From Sipunculus nudus (lineage: Eukaryota; Annelida; Sipuncula; Golfingiida; Sipunculidae): a DNA stretch of 64,000 nt. Every line of letters begins with the position of its first letter. Within the stretch, counting starts at the first letter, position 1. Below, in pieces: positions 25,593-40,543 of this stretch. Where the stretch lies: the NCBI GenBank assembly GCA_026874595.1, contig CM049311.1:10319676-10383675 (forward strand), read 5' to 3'. A program made the translations under genes and the position numbers. The notes beneath the pieces were generated by a model that searched no databases, was not told the DNA's origin, and saw only the letters and a program-made list of their open reading frames with translations.

Positions 25593-28500
25593 AGGACTAG
25601 CTGACCAATTAAGTCTGACTGGAGCTCTGATGTCTGCCTGATGATGGTGTCACTGATGTCAGTTTGGGTCATTTTTTGTAAATAAAAACAAAACATATAT
25701 TGGCAAATGGCTAGCTCACTTTTAGTATAATTCTACAGGATGTAATTATAGTAATTATGCTAACTGATTTAGAGACAATTATGTCCTTGTTAAAATATTC
25801 TACTTTGTTGTTTTTGACTTGAACATGCAAAAAATGACTGTTCATGTAAATGTGAATATTCACAAGAGATCAATATTATAAACCAGTTATATAAACAACT
25901 AAATGAAGTGTGCAGGAGATATTTAATGTAAGTAATTATCTTGTGCATTTTGGATGATGTCCTTGACCCCCCTTGTGGTTCATCTTACATTTAATAAATA
26001 AAGTCTTTTTTATAAGCTGGACTTTTTATAAGCATGAGATTCATGGACCAAAAGGCTTGTTTTTTGAGTTTTATAAATGAACCAAAATTGATTCTGATAC
26101 TTTTATTCCAGTCATAGGCGGGTTTATTGAGTTTTCAGGGGGCAGATGCCCCAGCATGAAGACAACTGAAAGTCAACAGTTATTTACAGAAAGATCTGTG
26201 CTGTGTTTTGTCATGGCTGTCCTGTGTGGGAGAAGGGTATATCAGAAGTGAGCAATTAGCAGGTAATATCATGATCCTCAATAAAACCAATATATGACCA
26301 CTGGAATGCACATCTCACAGTCTGATGTGACCATAATCCATACCACAGTATGAGGCGGGTAACCAACAAAGCTGTTATCAAAAAGACTTTTAAAGAGACT
26401 TGTCAGTTTACTTGGTGTAGTTTTTACTAAGAGTACTGAGATTTTTTGTTATGAACTTAACCTCTGGAATGCTCTAGTTTCAAAAGTCAACTAGTCCCTT
26501 TCCACTGACAATTTGAAAATTGGGATATGATTAAATGGTTTATAATAAAATCTAAGCATTACACTCATCCTGCAGAGAGATCAAAAGAAAGCATTTGATC
26601 ATAATGAAAATGATAATCATTTTTTGGATAACTGCTATTATAAGGAAGTCACCTGATACAGAAATTGTTGAATGTTTCTCAGAGAAAGGTGTCTTCACTT
26701 ATCATTATTATTATAATAATTATATACTTATTATAATTAAAACCCTTTACCAATTTTTATTATGTAATTATGATTTATAATAATTTTAACTTTTCATTCA
26801 ATTTCATCATATCGGTATTATACGATAATCCCCTTAATGGCTTTTGTAAATCCAGTAAATCTCTGGTTCTGAATACTTAGCAATATTATGGCATGTTAAT
26901 AATTCTATTAGTAAAAACCTATGGTAACTATGGTACATAATAAAAAGTCAAGATATAGTACACGATTATACCAGGTTTAAGTTAGAACCTAGGGAACCTC
27001 TTCACCTGTACATTTTATTGTTTTTACCTGGCTGCTTCTAGGATTCCTAGAACAGCTGTCTTTACTCAGGCTCTGGAACATTCCTCACCAAGCCACGGTC
27101 TGCATCTTGTGTCTATGTTAATAACAGTCTCGACTCAAAGCATAAATTACTGTAAACCCCTGAATGGAACCAGAGTCTCACCAAGAATAGAGACCTAGAT
27201 CCATCAAGCTCAGTATTCCTGTCTATTTTGCTGGTAATATTCAATTATGGACATTTCTGGGAATGCCCAGAATCTATCTATAACTTCTTTAGTAATATCT
27301 TGAGCATATCTTGAAATGCTAGTAATAAAATTAGGGATGCAGTGATACAAAGAATTTTTACTATAAACTTATGCATGCTGTTTATGCTTCTAACTGAATG
27401 GTCACCAATTGTATTATATTTTGTACATGACACTGTCCTATCCCTACAGGTAAACAACCAGGTTAATTAAAGAAAACAAGATAAAGTTATTTGATTCAAT
27501 ATACAAGATGAACCCTCTATTTTTAACAAATTAATTACATATTAACTGCTCAATATTTAAGTAAAATTTAGTTTTTTTTGTGTTTCTGAAACTTACCTGA
27601 GACCGTGAGAGAGTAAGGGCTTGCCTCCCCTAGAACTGCAGTACAAAGCTGATGACCCCTGCTTCCAAGTCCCTTTCCACACAAGCTGGATACCCTCGCA
27701 ATGCGCTAAAGGGTCGTGTGCAAAATTCCTGGGCTTGTACAGACTAGAGAGATGTGTGCAAAATTGTCTAATTCCCAACATTAATGCTGGGCTACCAGCA
27801 TGTGTATATTATACATAGCTGTTGCTTAGTCATGGCCGGGTAACATAGCTGTACTCATTACATACAGGGCTTTCTGTTTCTGCCTTTAATCATATAATCA
27901 CAGTCTATCACTGTCTGTTTTTTGTAAAGTGATAACTGCGTTTACTTAGGGGTAGGGTTATAATATATGTCTAGTTTGGGCTACCCTCGCCCCCTGCCCA
28001 GCCAGCCTGGGGTGATATCAGTGCTGTACCAGCGAGTCTGATAAACCTGGTATCCATGGTAATACTAGCCTAAACAGAGTTTGAAATAAGAGTCTGAGCT
28101 ATCATTTACTAAGGCCCACCAAGTTTAATATAGTAGATGCATATATCAAATATTACATAGATTAAATACTTTACATATTCACTGACAAATATAAGCCTTG
28201 AAATATAATTATTATGCAAGTCTACCACTACAATACCACATCTGAAGTATGCATTATATAATATATATATATAAATTATATTTTATTATATTACATTATA
28301 AAATATTATATTTTATTTTTTTTTTCAAATACAATTTAAGTTTTCAAAACCATTCACAACAAAGTCTACCATGACATAAAAATAAACCTTTGAGTATTTA
28401 ATTTAGATTCTATATAAAAATTCGATTTCCTATTTAAATGTTTAGTGGAAATATAAAAAAAATAAATCAGATGAAAGGCTAGATATTAATCATATGTTTT

Positions 28501-29072
28501 CACCTTGAAAACACACATTTGATTTAATATGACGGGCAGTATATTAAATGGCATTGTTGGTTCAATAACTGTACTTTATTTCAGCCCCTGTACTAAGACC
28601 CACTAACAAGGGGACTCGTAACTCTTCACCCTGGGAACCACAATCTTCCCTGAAGTGGAGGAAGTGTTGCTATGGTGACAGGGTATGCTTCACTGGACCG
28701 GTCTCTATGCCACACATATGGTGGCCACATTTCTGTAGTACCATTCACTCACATCAGTCGGTGAATGTATCATCACTGTGAAGATGGGTACTGGTGTGGC
28801 ACATTATATCACTCAATACAGCAGGTATGGAGTTCAATTCTAAGTCTCCGGAATACAAACTCAATGAGTCATATATCAGCACCTGGAAGTTAACCTCTGA
28901 TCTGGGAGATATCTCAGGAATGCCTCCACTGTAACATTACTCCCGTTATTTTTACAGGCAGTTACTTCCCAGGTGTGGCCCTCACTCCGGTGGGTACGGT
29001 TAAGTGAGTAGAACAACCCAATGAGCTACCATTTATTGTATTGACAAAACCTATATGGCTACATGTGAATAT

Positions 29073-29188
29073 GTGAGAGAGAGAGAGAGAAAGAAAGAGT
29101 GAGAGAGTGACACGCAGAGACAGATGGAGACAGACAGACAGACATACAAAAGAGAGATGTTACGAGGTAATGAGAGAGAGAAAGAGAG
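29073..29188 (+). repeat. Imperfect (GA)n and (GACA)n microsatellite
   Basis: GA-rich tracts interrupted by AGACAGACAGACAGAC and unique sequence. Confidence 0.85.
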
Positions 29189-31656
29189 TTGTTTATAACA
29201 AATAATATAATAATGGTACCAACATGAATTACTTGGAGTGGTTAAACATATATGGACAAATTATTCATTCTTAAACACTGCACTTCTGTTCCTGTACCAG
29301 AAAAGTATAGACATAAAGTGTAATCAATTAAGATTTTCCACAATATCTGATCAATACATGGTAAAACCTCAGCATGAGAAACGTAACTATATGACATGGA
29401 TCTGTTGTGGCAAATGTAGGAACACAAAGCTTAAGGCAATACACCGAGTCCTGTGCAGACAAATTTTGTGGAGTACATACCTTGCCTTATTGTACGATTT
29501 GTAACTTCACTGCATGTGAGGAATATAATCACAGGCAATTATTGACAACCACAGACAATGGTAATAATAGAACCATCATGTTCCAAGTAAATCAAAACTT
29601 GCTGACAACTGTGAGAAATTATTTTGTATCTTTCACAGATATTTGCTTTAGTTTTCCATAACTGTTTTTAGTAACAATGCAGCAAGCTGTATGAAATCTT
29701 ACCAAATGTTACGACTCAGGAATTGTTGAATATCATGGAAGCATTATATAGTCTCAGGCCTGTTTAAGATAACCAATTAAAATTAGAGAATTATTTATCA
29801 ACCAACTCTGGGTAATATGCTATACCAGAGAGATGTCAAAAACAAAAGGTTTCAGTCCTAAAATGGACTGCAAAAATCAGTTAATTATTAAGAGGTGTTC
29901 ATAAACAGGGAGTGTCCAAAATAGTGAATTCCGCTGTTACTGTGGAATGCACTCTTGTTCCTGAATGTAGCAATCTCTCTAACATGTTAACTTAGCTATT
30001 CATAAAAACACTGCCTTGACTTTACAGCTTGTATTAAGACCTACCTTGCACTCTTGTCACTGCTGAATACTCAAGCAAGGTTTTGCCTGCATTATTTGTT
30101 GGCTTTAAGTGAACCTAAATGATATATTCCTGTCACCCCATTTCTTTTCTCACAAGCAATTTTAAAGCCAGAGCTAAGCCTGGGAGGGAAACAGGTAAGA
30201 TGACACACAAGACGATACTAACAGCATACCTATAAATATAGGTAACCCGAGCAAAAATGTATTTAATATTACCTCTTCTACCTGAGAGTCTGTGCAATGT
30301 CACTATTGACACATCTTCACTTTTTAGCATACCCCACACGAAGGTATTGTTAACAAACACTCTCAACACAGTGGAAATCTGCCGTTATACAGAAAGTGGC
30401 CTTTAGAAACCTGATAGGACTTTGTATGCATGTGCCATTCTCAATTATATTCACCTAGTGTCAAGCTGTTCTCTTCACAGTGTGACTATAATCCTGTTCA
30501 GCAAGTATTTGTCTCTATATTTAGATGTTATGTCCCCTTAGGAACCACCTAAAAATAGCATTTAATCATCAAATTTTACCAGTTGTCAATGTTTTTATAA
30601 CAGCTGGTTCAACTTTTTTTTGTGTGGCACAAGTATAATACAAGAAAGATCAATGAGCAACACAGATAACATGGACCCTATTAAAACATTTCTATTCAAA
30701 TATGTTCTTTGATGGGTAACAATAAACATCTCCAGTGTTCCAAAGAGTTGAATATTATTGTTTTAGGGTTCAGAACTTGTCTGACTGATCACATATCTCA
30801 TGCCATAACCCTTGTTATAAATCAGTGTAATACTGAAAAGGAATACCAGCAAACATTCATTTTGACAAAGAATGGTGCATGGTTTATTGGAAGAAACCTT
30901 TGGAATAGAAAAAGCAGCATTATTCTTAGAACAGAAACCTTGATGTGACCATGAACTTTCTCCCTCTGACTGCAAACTTTGAGGTTCATCCTTTAGGGAT
31001 GGGTCAATCAGCATATCTTACAGGATTTATCATCAACAAACAAAATCTGAGGATGGACAGACAGAAGAAAAGGTGTACAGATAGATGGACAGAGTGATAA
31101 TACAAGTCTTCCCACTTTTCAATTGGATTTTACCAAAGTTATAGATCATGATGGTCCCTTTGTCATGTACTTAAATGACCCTGGCACTGTGATGTCACAG
31201 CTACGGGGATTCTGACCACAGGTATTCTGTGAAGGTTACACGTATGAGCTACATCCCCTGCATCCCGCAGCTTCCCTGAGCAGGCTGAGCATCCTCGTCA
31301 GTCTGTCTGCCATAACAACTCTCTTGACTACAGTAAGAGGGTGGAACACCACATGCTCACAGTCAACATGGGGCGGTAGATCTGGTGTGCTGGCGTCAAA
31401 CCTCTATTTACAGCAACTCAGGCCTGACTCCTGGAGAACGGCTGATGATACTGTTGTGTACTAGCACTAAGAATACAATGTCAACACTCTCCCCACCTAG
31501 ACCAGTTATCATAATAACAGTAGTACTGGTCATCTGAACACCAGCATGCAGACAGTACAGGATCTGTAACAGATAAGACACTGAGTTCATTGTTTAGTTC
31601 ACTTCAGTCTACAGCTGAATTTGTTGAATATTTGCCTGATACTCCCTTGACTTTGA

Positions 31657-31731
31657 CAACTTCTCCTTTCCCCTTTTTGTCCAACTTCTCCTTTCCCCTT
31701 TTTGTCCAACTTCTCCTTTCCCCTTTTTGTC
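31657..31731 (+). repeat. 25-bp unit, three exact copies
   Basis: CAACTTCTCCTTTCCCC then TTTTTGTC, pyrimidine-rich, head to tail at 31657, 31682 and 31707. Confidence 0.92.
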
Positions 31732-32479
31732 TTCATCAAACAAGACAATTAGAGACTGCAAACCCTCACTTTGCTCTCATATGGGGAGTGAAAAGTGAAC
31801 TACAATTTATATTTGTTTTTATCTTAAGAATTCTAGAACCTGGATTTCAGATCCAGATTATCTTTGAAGAAGACAGAGATATGGTAGAGACCTATGGTGT
31901 ATAATAAATTTTCAAGAGGAAATGAGCAGTAAAACAATTAAACATTGGCTTAATTATGCCCAAGTGGCATATATGGAACCACCTGCTTGATATTTGATCC
32001 ATATGAATATTAAAGTTATAGGAGTATGATGGGAATATCATGCAAGTACACCAGTAGTATAAACAGGTCAAGAAAGAACTTCTTTGAATCCAAATTGGGA
32101 AAGTTTTGGAGGACTACATGTCTACATGTTGTCATCACAAAAATATCAAGTAATAGTTTACATTTATGCCTCACAACCACTAGGCCCCTTTTAGCTTGAA
32201 AATTTCAGTATGATGAACTCTTTAAAAAAATTAGTTTTTTTTGTAACAGGATCATGCAACCACTGGAAGGGTTCAGTAACTTAAATTCATCATCAAAAGT
32301 GTGAAACTTTTTAAAGATAAGGTAACAAGGAATTTTAGGTGCATCTCTGAATTTGGCAATCTTGAATTTGAATGAAAACATATAGAATACTTGCCCCTGG
32401 CCTAAATTTGAACAATCACGTCAAATTTTTAGTATTTTGCACTGTTAAACAGATGTCAGTTACAGATGACCTTAGCAAT

Positions 32480-32493
32480 GTTGCCATGGCAAT
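32480..32493 (+). promoter_or_regulatory. Single near-perfect X-box motif
   Basis: GTTGCCATGGCAAT differs from the palindromic RFX consensus by the last base. It stands alone in the giant intron. Confidence 0.35.
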
Positions 32494-34352
32494 GAATACT
32501 TTGGTCCAAAATTTTGTATTAATTTGAGTGATATATATAACCTTATCTGGGAAATCTCATTTAATTTTTTTCTAGTTGATATATATCTATTTACCCTGAA
32601 GAAAACTTAAGAAATACATATCATAAATATAAATCTAGGATGTGTGTCATCCCAGTTGTTTGTCTGTGATTAATTTGATATGTATGTTTGGATGTCTGGA
32701 TGAACTTTATAATGTAAACAGCAAACAGGAATTCCTCTAGAGAAGTATGCAAGGAGGCTGTGATTCACTCTCCAAACATTACAAAACATGAGCATTATGA
32801 TGTGGTCTGTCATATCTAGTCATATAAACTTCCTTCTATGAAAAACAACTCTGTGGGGAAAGCGTGCACCCTCCTTGAATAAACCTCTCCAGTCAGTACA
32901 GGGTTCTAGAACATATAATAGTAATTTATTTTATCCTTATCTGTTTCACAGTGTTTAGTTATCACACCAGGAAGTTATCTTTCTAGGAAGTTGGCCCCCA
33001 GCATACCTGTGTATCAACTGACTTTAGCAATATGTTTGCCAATCAAAACAGCCTTTTATCTTAAACTAGTACATTAATTAACCTTTATAATCCTGACCAG
33101 ACCACTTTCTGTACTGTTTTCTAATACTGAGTGGAAAATTAAAATCTTAAATAACATTCAAGCCTTGATGATCTGAACACTAATTAGTTGAAAATCATTC
33201 GTCCAAATACAATATCAGTATTCTTCGAAGTGTCATCTAATGCCTGCTTAACTGAACGATCACTTTTCCCCCGCAAAATAAAAGTTGTCTTCTAAGTCAT
33301 GCTGCAGGCAGTTCCCATAATATTTATCATTTAAAACATAATGATACTTTTCTTTAGATGAAGTTATGAAACAAATTAATATTAAGAACTGAGTATGTTT
33401 CTCCTTTGAATATCCGAAAATAGATGTATACAAGGATGAAGCTTGAAGCATATCTGGCTCCTTGACGTTAATCTTTATCGAAAAATTTCCAATGATGAAA
33501 TATTTTAAACTGCATTAACTGGACTAACAATAATAGGCAAAATTAGCAATGAGTTTTGCTGATATTTGGAACCAAGCACATGCTAAAATAAACCAAGAGG
33601 TTTCTGTTACAGACAAATAAATTAAATACAAGGCTTTGAAAATGATTAAATTCTTTATAAATGTTACCTTCATAACATTTCACAGAGACCGGAGAATAAT
33701 AATGATGCTATTAAAGCAGCACAGGTAATACAGGTGATTCTGAGTGCAAGATGCAATAAAATGCTTTATGAAACTCACCTGAATGAAAACTGTGTGAAGA
33801 GATACAGCTATAGAAACCTTAGTTATAGCTATAGGTAAGTTTACTAAATGAAAAGTTGACACCCAACCAAGTTCACAGAAGATCAAATATGATTGTGGTC
33901 CTGTTTGGCACTTCTTGATTACCTGAAGATATCTTAACATGACCAGACTTGTTAATTAACACACTAATCTGTCAAGTTGTGTCACCTTTACAAGACCCTA
34001 CTCACTGAAATCTGATTCTGGATTAAATGTAGGCTGGGTTATACAATCTGCACAAAAGCTCCAAAAGTAAATTACGTCCACATATATATTGACAATGCTA
34101 GTGGATCTAAAATTTAAATTATTATTCTATGCAAATCTTACTGCACTTCATCAGCTGTTGATGAAATAATTAAAATCAGAGGGGATCCTCAATCTGTATG
34201 AGGCAAATATTAAAATTAATACTTAGAAGAAACAGAAAGAATTAAGTGTTGTCCCTGGATTAATGAGAAAAAAGAAAAACTAATTTAAATGCAATAATTC
34301 CACCAGGAAGACTAATTTCTCTGCAACGTGTTAACTCATCAGACAGCAGTAC

Positions 34353-34573
34353 TAGTGGAACCTGTCTGAAAGACCACCTGTCTAGTAAAACCTACCTTGG
34401 GTGAACTGAATGCATGCACATCAAATATAACTGACCTGTCTATTAAGACCACCCTTGAGTGAACCGAAATCAGTCACATTGGTTAAAACTGACCTGCCTG
34501 AAAATACCATCTGTGAATTAAGACCACTTTTGGCCAGTCCCACAGGTGGTCTTATTACACAGGTTTCTCTGTA
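34353..34573. mobile_element. TA-flanked MITE (Tc1/mariner-pogo-like ends)
   Basis: It starts TA-GTGGAACCTGTCTGAAAGACC and ends, inverted, with GGTGGTCTTATTACACAGG then TTTCTCTG-TA. The interior repeats the phrase 'ACCTGTCTATTAAGACCACC'. About 220 bp, no coding capacity. Three relatives lie at 38648, 43975 and 44797. Confidence 0.6.
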
Positions 34574-34836
34574 TTTTCCTAAGATTAAAATCTTACCTAT
34601 TTACAAATGCCAGTGCATGTTGCAATCATTCTGCAAAACCAATATTCATATTCTCTTGATTAACAATTGTGAAATTTGGTATAATATGAGTGAACACTAA
34701 AAGAAAAACAAACAATTAGCATTAATTACTACGTTGGTTACTTTGATATATACTCAATGTGTTGATCTTTTTATGTTGATTTTTACCTTGACAAATGTTT
34801 AGGTTTGTGCACACACTGAAAATCTTTCATTCAAGA

Positions 34837-34852
34837 GGGGGGGGGGGGGGGG
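34837..34852 (+). repeat. G homopolymer, 16 bases
   Basis: Uninterrupted. Confidence 0.9.
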
Positions 34853-35714
34853 TGTTTCAGCTGTCCCTATGAAAAAAGGAAGGCCTATGCATCACTAATA
34901 AACAATTTGCTCTGCAGAGATCTCCCTCTTTTAAGCCTACACTCCTAAGAAACCCCATCCATAAAATATAACAGGCATCCTGGCTCCAAAAGAGACAGAT
35001 TCCCCACCATCCAGTAGGGAACGATTTATGATCCAATAAACATAATTGCTGCTGCAGCAACTGGGGCAGGGGCTTTGCTGTAGTTGGTACCACAGCTGAC
35101 AGGCTGACTGTGTAAGCAGGTATTTTATTGTGCAAGGCTAGTAGATCTTAAAGTACAGGTGGAACACTGCAGTGAGATCCCTACAAAGTTAAATATTAAT
35201 AGTACAGAACAATACTTAAAACTATATGATCCTGAACTCATCTCTCTAAGAAAGGAAGCAGTGATTATTACTGTCAGAAATTTGTGGTGATATAGAATAT
35301 TGTAGCTTAGTGATTAATCACTCTTAATTTCAAACTACATGTATATTACAAAGTGTTATCTAAGTTTATCAATGAAATGTGCTGCACACATCACTGAAAT
35401 AGTCAGATCAGATACAACAGAAAAACAGGTACATGAACCTGGTACAAAATCCAAGAGAGTTATATTGCTGCCGCATGAGAACTCCTATGATACATTATAA
35501 TGAAAGCCACAATAACACAAAACTATCATACTCTATAGCCACCATGGGAAACGCAACAAAGGTTACTGACACTACTGACAAACAGTACTGCAGATATACA
35601 AGCAATTGTTTAAATGGTTATTAAAAAGATATTATCTTTTTCAGAGGAGGCTACTCCTCATATATTATACTGCATTTCATGCTGTTTGATCCTGCATGAA
35701 GCTGGTGTGTGATG

Positions 35715-35787
35715 TTACAAGTATTATTACATAAGTATTACATAATTATAACATAAGTATTACATAAGTATTACATAAGTATTACAT
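35715..35787 (+). repeat. 11-bp repeat (ACATAAGTATT)n
   Basis: About six units with one diverged (ACATAATTATA) in the middle. Confidence 0.85.
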
Positions 35788-38647
35788 CATCCTGCTGAGA
35801 GAACAATCTAGTATCAGTGTCAGAGGTAATCAGAATAACATTAATCATGTTTAATGCTTCAGCATTTCCCCTCATGTATATGACATAAAACCTCTGTTTA
35901 ACTCAGTCAGTGCATGCATGCAGATATGACAGGTACATATATATTAAACACAAAAGACAAAGTATACATGAACTGGTTGTACCATAGCTCATGTGATATT
36001 AATATTTAATACATTTCCTAAATGCCAGTGGAAACATTTTATTGTCTTTTATTTATTCTGAAGTAACCATGTATATTGTACAGAACAAAATTTAGAAGTC
36101 TTTCATATAATGATATTTATCAACAGTGGCAAACACAGACACAGCAATTTAATTTAACAAGGGTAACCCAGTAGTCCCATTTCCATACTTCATGACATGC
36201 ATGCAAGGGTTGAAAATGGACTGAATGAAGGCATGAATAACCTCCTTGAAATATGGATGGAAACTAGAACTGTGGTCAGCCTACAATGATACCTTCACCT
36301 GGTTCTTAATCAAACTTTTTTGTGGTTTACAGTGTAATGGTTCACCACTGCGCTACAGAACAAAGATGGCCCCTAAATGCAAAAGAGAGCCCAATCTCAC
36401 AATGGGATACAGTAGGCTGATCCTTTGGATTAAAACTATATTTTGGTGACCTGGATACCTCCAAAATTTAATTGGTGTTTCCTTGGGTGTTACCCTTACT
36501 CTCAGAAATTTAATCAAAATCCATTCATAATTTTGGCATATAAATATAGGGTCCCTTATATATGATCCAATTAACTTTCAACAGGTAAAACAAATCCTCA
36601 CCCCCTGGTGGAGACATAATAAACCTAAGAATCTCTCTAAAGTGTACCTGTATAAAGATTATACCCGAAATGTTGCATCTAATTGCTACATCAATAATGG
36701 TAGCATTCCATATATATGTATATGAGGAAAGTATGCATTATGATGCATATGAAGCATTTTTAATCGTTCACTGGTGCAACTGAAAGCGCATACATATAGT
36801 AATAGACGCCAGAAATTCACTCTTTGACGTCACTGATTGGGTATTCCTCTGGCAGATGACTCCTCTACATACTATATCTCCAATTCTGCTGCAAATGTAC
36901 CTCATGTGCATTTGTATTAATGGAATCACAGGCCTCCATTTTCTAGCTCCATATGCATATGTTCCATGCACAGATAGATATATTAATAAATCATGCAGGC
37001 CATTATAGTTACAAACCATCTGCAGTTATCTGTGCTTTTTATAACCGGCGTGATGTACAGGACCACATCCTAATACTTAATGTATGTTTGTTATCTCGAG
37101 CACTATCTGAAACAGATCTGCTATGATGATGATGATCAAAGTGAAGTGATAGAGCATACTGAAGGACTTCCCTGTTAGTGTAGACCATGAGCAACTTCCC
37201 TTAAATTATCAAATTATTCTCAGCTGGTTGAACTTACGTGTATCTGGCCATGTGTATATCTTGAGGTGACAAGAACCATAGGATTTTGTTTCATTTTAGA
37301 AAATTGTTCAACTGCAAACATTTTACAGGTAAGATCCTGTCCAAATATATTTTATAATGTAAAGTGTGGTGATTCCTGAATAGATTATACGTCTCTAGCA
37401 GTGTATGTACTATGCATTTAATAAATTTTATGCAGAAAAATTATAAAATATACCAGTTAAAGAAATGGCTCTAACTTGACTTCGTCATAATAATGATAAC
37501 AATTAACCAATTGTAACTGAAGATTGCCCACCTTTCATACATTTAGTTAAAGCATATATATAAAGCACAGGTACTCACCAACTGAATATTACTTTAAAGT
37601 CTAATCAAGGTGTATTTAGATATCCAGGAAATGCACTACACAGGGTTGTCATTAACTGTTATGATCACACGAGGGCCAGCCCTAGTTATAAACCCCAAAA
37701 TATATCCTGACCCCCTCAGGTCAGGAAGTACATACCTGGTGACACAGTTTGACCTCTGTGACCTCTGACCCATTAAGATGACCATACTGTCACATAAATA
37801 CATATGGTTTGTCCATTCTTTAGACTATATGTGGCAACTAAGTATTGCCAATCAAATGGAAATACTATCATCTTATAAGTCAGTGAAGGGAAAATGACTT
37901 GGTGATTATATGTTAATAATAAACTCAGTAGCATGAACGAAGGAGCCCAGGTGAAGGTGGTGGTGAGATTGTGGAGGTTGTTGTGGTTTATGAACCATTC
38001 ATACAAATAGAATTAACTATCTGGGGTACTTGACTTAGGGGGCATGGTGAACCCAAACAGCTGAGCTTACCCTACACCCACTTTAAAGAGAAGCGTTACA
38101 GGATGTCATTCACTTCCTGTGTGAGCTATCACTAAGTGAAGTTGTGTTATATCATAGATCCTCATGTTACAGCAGCCATCACTGGGTTACAGGAAGCTGA
38201 GATGTCATGCAGTCACTCATTATATACAGAAAGTGTACATGACATCACAACTTTATCACAAGATGCTTTATCATATGACCTTATATTAATTTTGAAATGA
38301 AAAGCTATTTTTTCACTAAATAGGTATTACCGAACTAGGATTTGAGTAGCCTAACACTGGTTACCAAGTAAATATTTAAAATTTTAAAAAAAATAAGAAA
38401 TTTAATCTATATTGTATGATCCATGTTCAGCTAGGACACAGCAGGTTTTGATGTATCACTTTTAAAGTAAGTTTAATATGCAGTATAACTAATTATAATG
38501 AACACAAGCAAATTAGATTTATAGGCATAATAAATAACCACATGGATTAATCTCTCAAATTTATGTCTACAAATTCAGGCCTATAACTGCTCTGCTCTAG
38601 TCCTGATTTTGAATTTCTCTACTTGATGAGGATTAGCTGGACTTGTA

Positions 38648-38808
38648 ACGGTGAACCCTGTGCCATAAGACAAACTGTGGGACTGGGCAAAGGTGGTCAG
38701 AAATCACAGGTGGTCTAATCAGACAGGTCAGCTATAACCAATGTGAATGCTTTCGGTTCATTTATGGGTGGTCTTAATAGACAGGTGGTTTTTCATACAG
38801 GTTTCACA
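38648..38808. mobile_element. MITE, same family, degenerate
   Basis: It begins CGGTGAACCCTGTGCCATAAG and ends GTGGTTTTTCATACAGG then TTTCA. The interior has GGTGGTCTAATCAGACAGG and GGTGGTCTTAATAGACAGG. The terminal TA is not clear. Confidence 0.5.
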
Positions 38809-39644
38809 TTTCAGCACCAGACCATTTTTGCAACTAGCAAATTTCTTATGAATTTCTAAAACATTATATTGTGTATTATCTTTTGTTTATTGCAAAGTTT
38901 TTTTCTCCCTATTACATATATCTTAACAATGATGTAACACTTTTGATATGGTTATTAGATTATTATATAAATCTACTTCAAGGCAATATCCAGGGCATTA
39001 TGTGAAACTTCCAGTAGAATATATACAGGTTATGCATTCACTTTAAAACACAAATTCTTGCCTACATGACTGATCCCTCATCGAGACTTATTATACCCGA
39101 TGGTCCCTACTTGTCATACTAAAAACACTTGCGGTAAATCTGCAACTTCTCCAAGTAGTGACACTATAGTACGGTGGGGTTAAGTCAACATTACAGATTC
39201 TGCTTAAAGTCTGGAGTAGCACCACTCCTTGCGATCATGTTTAACTCTCTACCTTCAGATACAGGTGTTCACCTTAGTACAACATACGAATATATATTTA
39301 CCTGATGTTACACTAGCTGCTCTCTATATATAATCTAGGTGTCCACAGGCTATCAGCAATTTTGAGTTTGCAAATATTTGTGTGGTAAAATATATAAAAA
39401 TCTACATGAGCTTGAGAGTATATATTTTGGTGAAAAATACTACATATAACTAATACTGAAAATATCTGATGGAATATTAAATTTGTGTATTATTAATATA
39501 TAACTTCATTTTCTGTTTTTGTATAGGGAATAAACTACAATAACAAGCAAATTCATGGAATTAATGTCCTCCGCTTCAGTCTCTTGTTATTTTAGCTCTC
39601 TGTGATCCTCATGCTTGCCTTCTGAATAAGTTTTAGTTTTATTT

Positions 39645-39719
39645 TCCCCTGAAGATGTCTCCACATGTCATATTGCCTGGGTTTTTCATTGTCCCCTGAA
39701 GATGTCTCCACATGTCATA
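39645..39719 (+). repeat. 28-bp direct repeats separated by 19 bp
   Basis: TCCCCTGAAGATGTCTCCAC then ATGTCATA at 39645-39672 and 39692-39719. Confidence 0.88.
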
Positions 39720-40543
39720 ATTTTTGTTTGAATTCGGAACCAAAGGGAAAATTTTTGTTTGTTTTTGAGCTGGTAATAATAAATGACAGACACTCCAAAA
39801 CCAATCTTAACCAAGGTATGCTAACAGCATCACTGACTCAAATTTGAATGAAATCAGATAATATTTAGGAAAGTTATCGCACTAACGAAAACCTGAAGGA
39901 CAGACAGACAGAGGGACAAACAGACAGACAAACCCAAATCAATGTCCTGTGTTCGGCTGAAGCGGGGATAATAATGAAGTGATGGATACTTTTTTGTATT
40001 CATACGTACAAGTTCTCTTATTTTGTAGTTCAGAGGAAAATAAGATAATGAACTGACTGTCAGTTTATATATGAAGTTTTCTGTATATCATCTTAAATTT
40101 CATAAAAATTATATATCTGTGGATTATAATAGCTTACAGACATCATTTTCTACCTGAACAAATGTAGTTATCTGAAAATAAGGAATGCTATTAAAACCAG
40201 ATGTTTCTATCAGGAAACCAGAAGTTTGTACACAAAAACCTGAAAGACATCAGAAATGCTGTCTGGATAAATAATCCCTGAGAACTATAAGCACTGATTC
40301 AAATCATTTGATGCCTAAACATTTTCACTATACTATAATTAATGAATTTCATTTAAAGCATTTTGAGATTATAAATATGGTTGACACTAACCTTCCTAAC
40401 ATACAATTACCATTGAAGTTGATGAGTTGTTAATTAAGGTGGACTGCAGACAAAATGGTCCAACTTAAACCCAATCAGTCACTAAACTTATGGTAGTGAA
40501 GCATCTTTCTTTTATTTCAGTAGGTATTAATTAAACCATATAT

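Noticed and set aside
39898-39936. GACA-rich run followed by CGGCTGAAGC, considered as another pearl-type 3' end
   Set aside because: There is no palindrome and no CTAA end, and the tetranucleotide differs; not enough to call.
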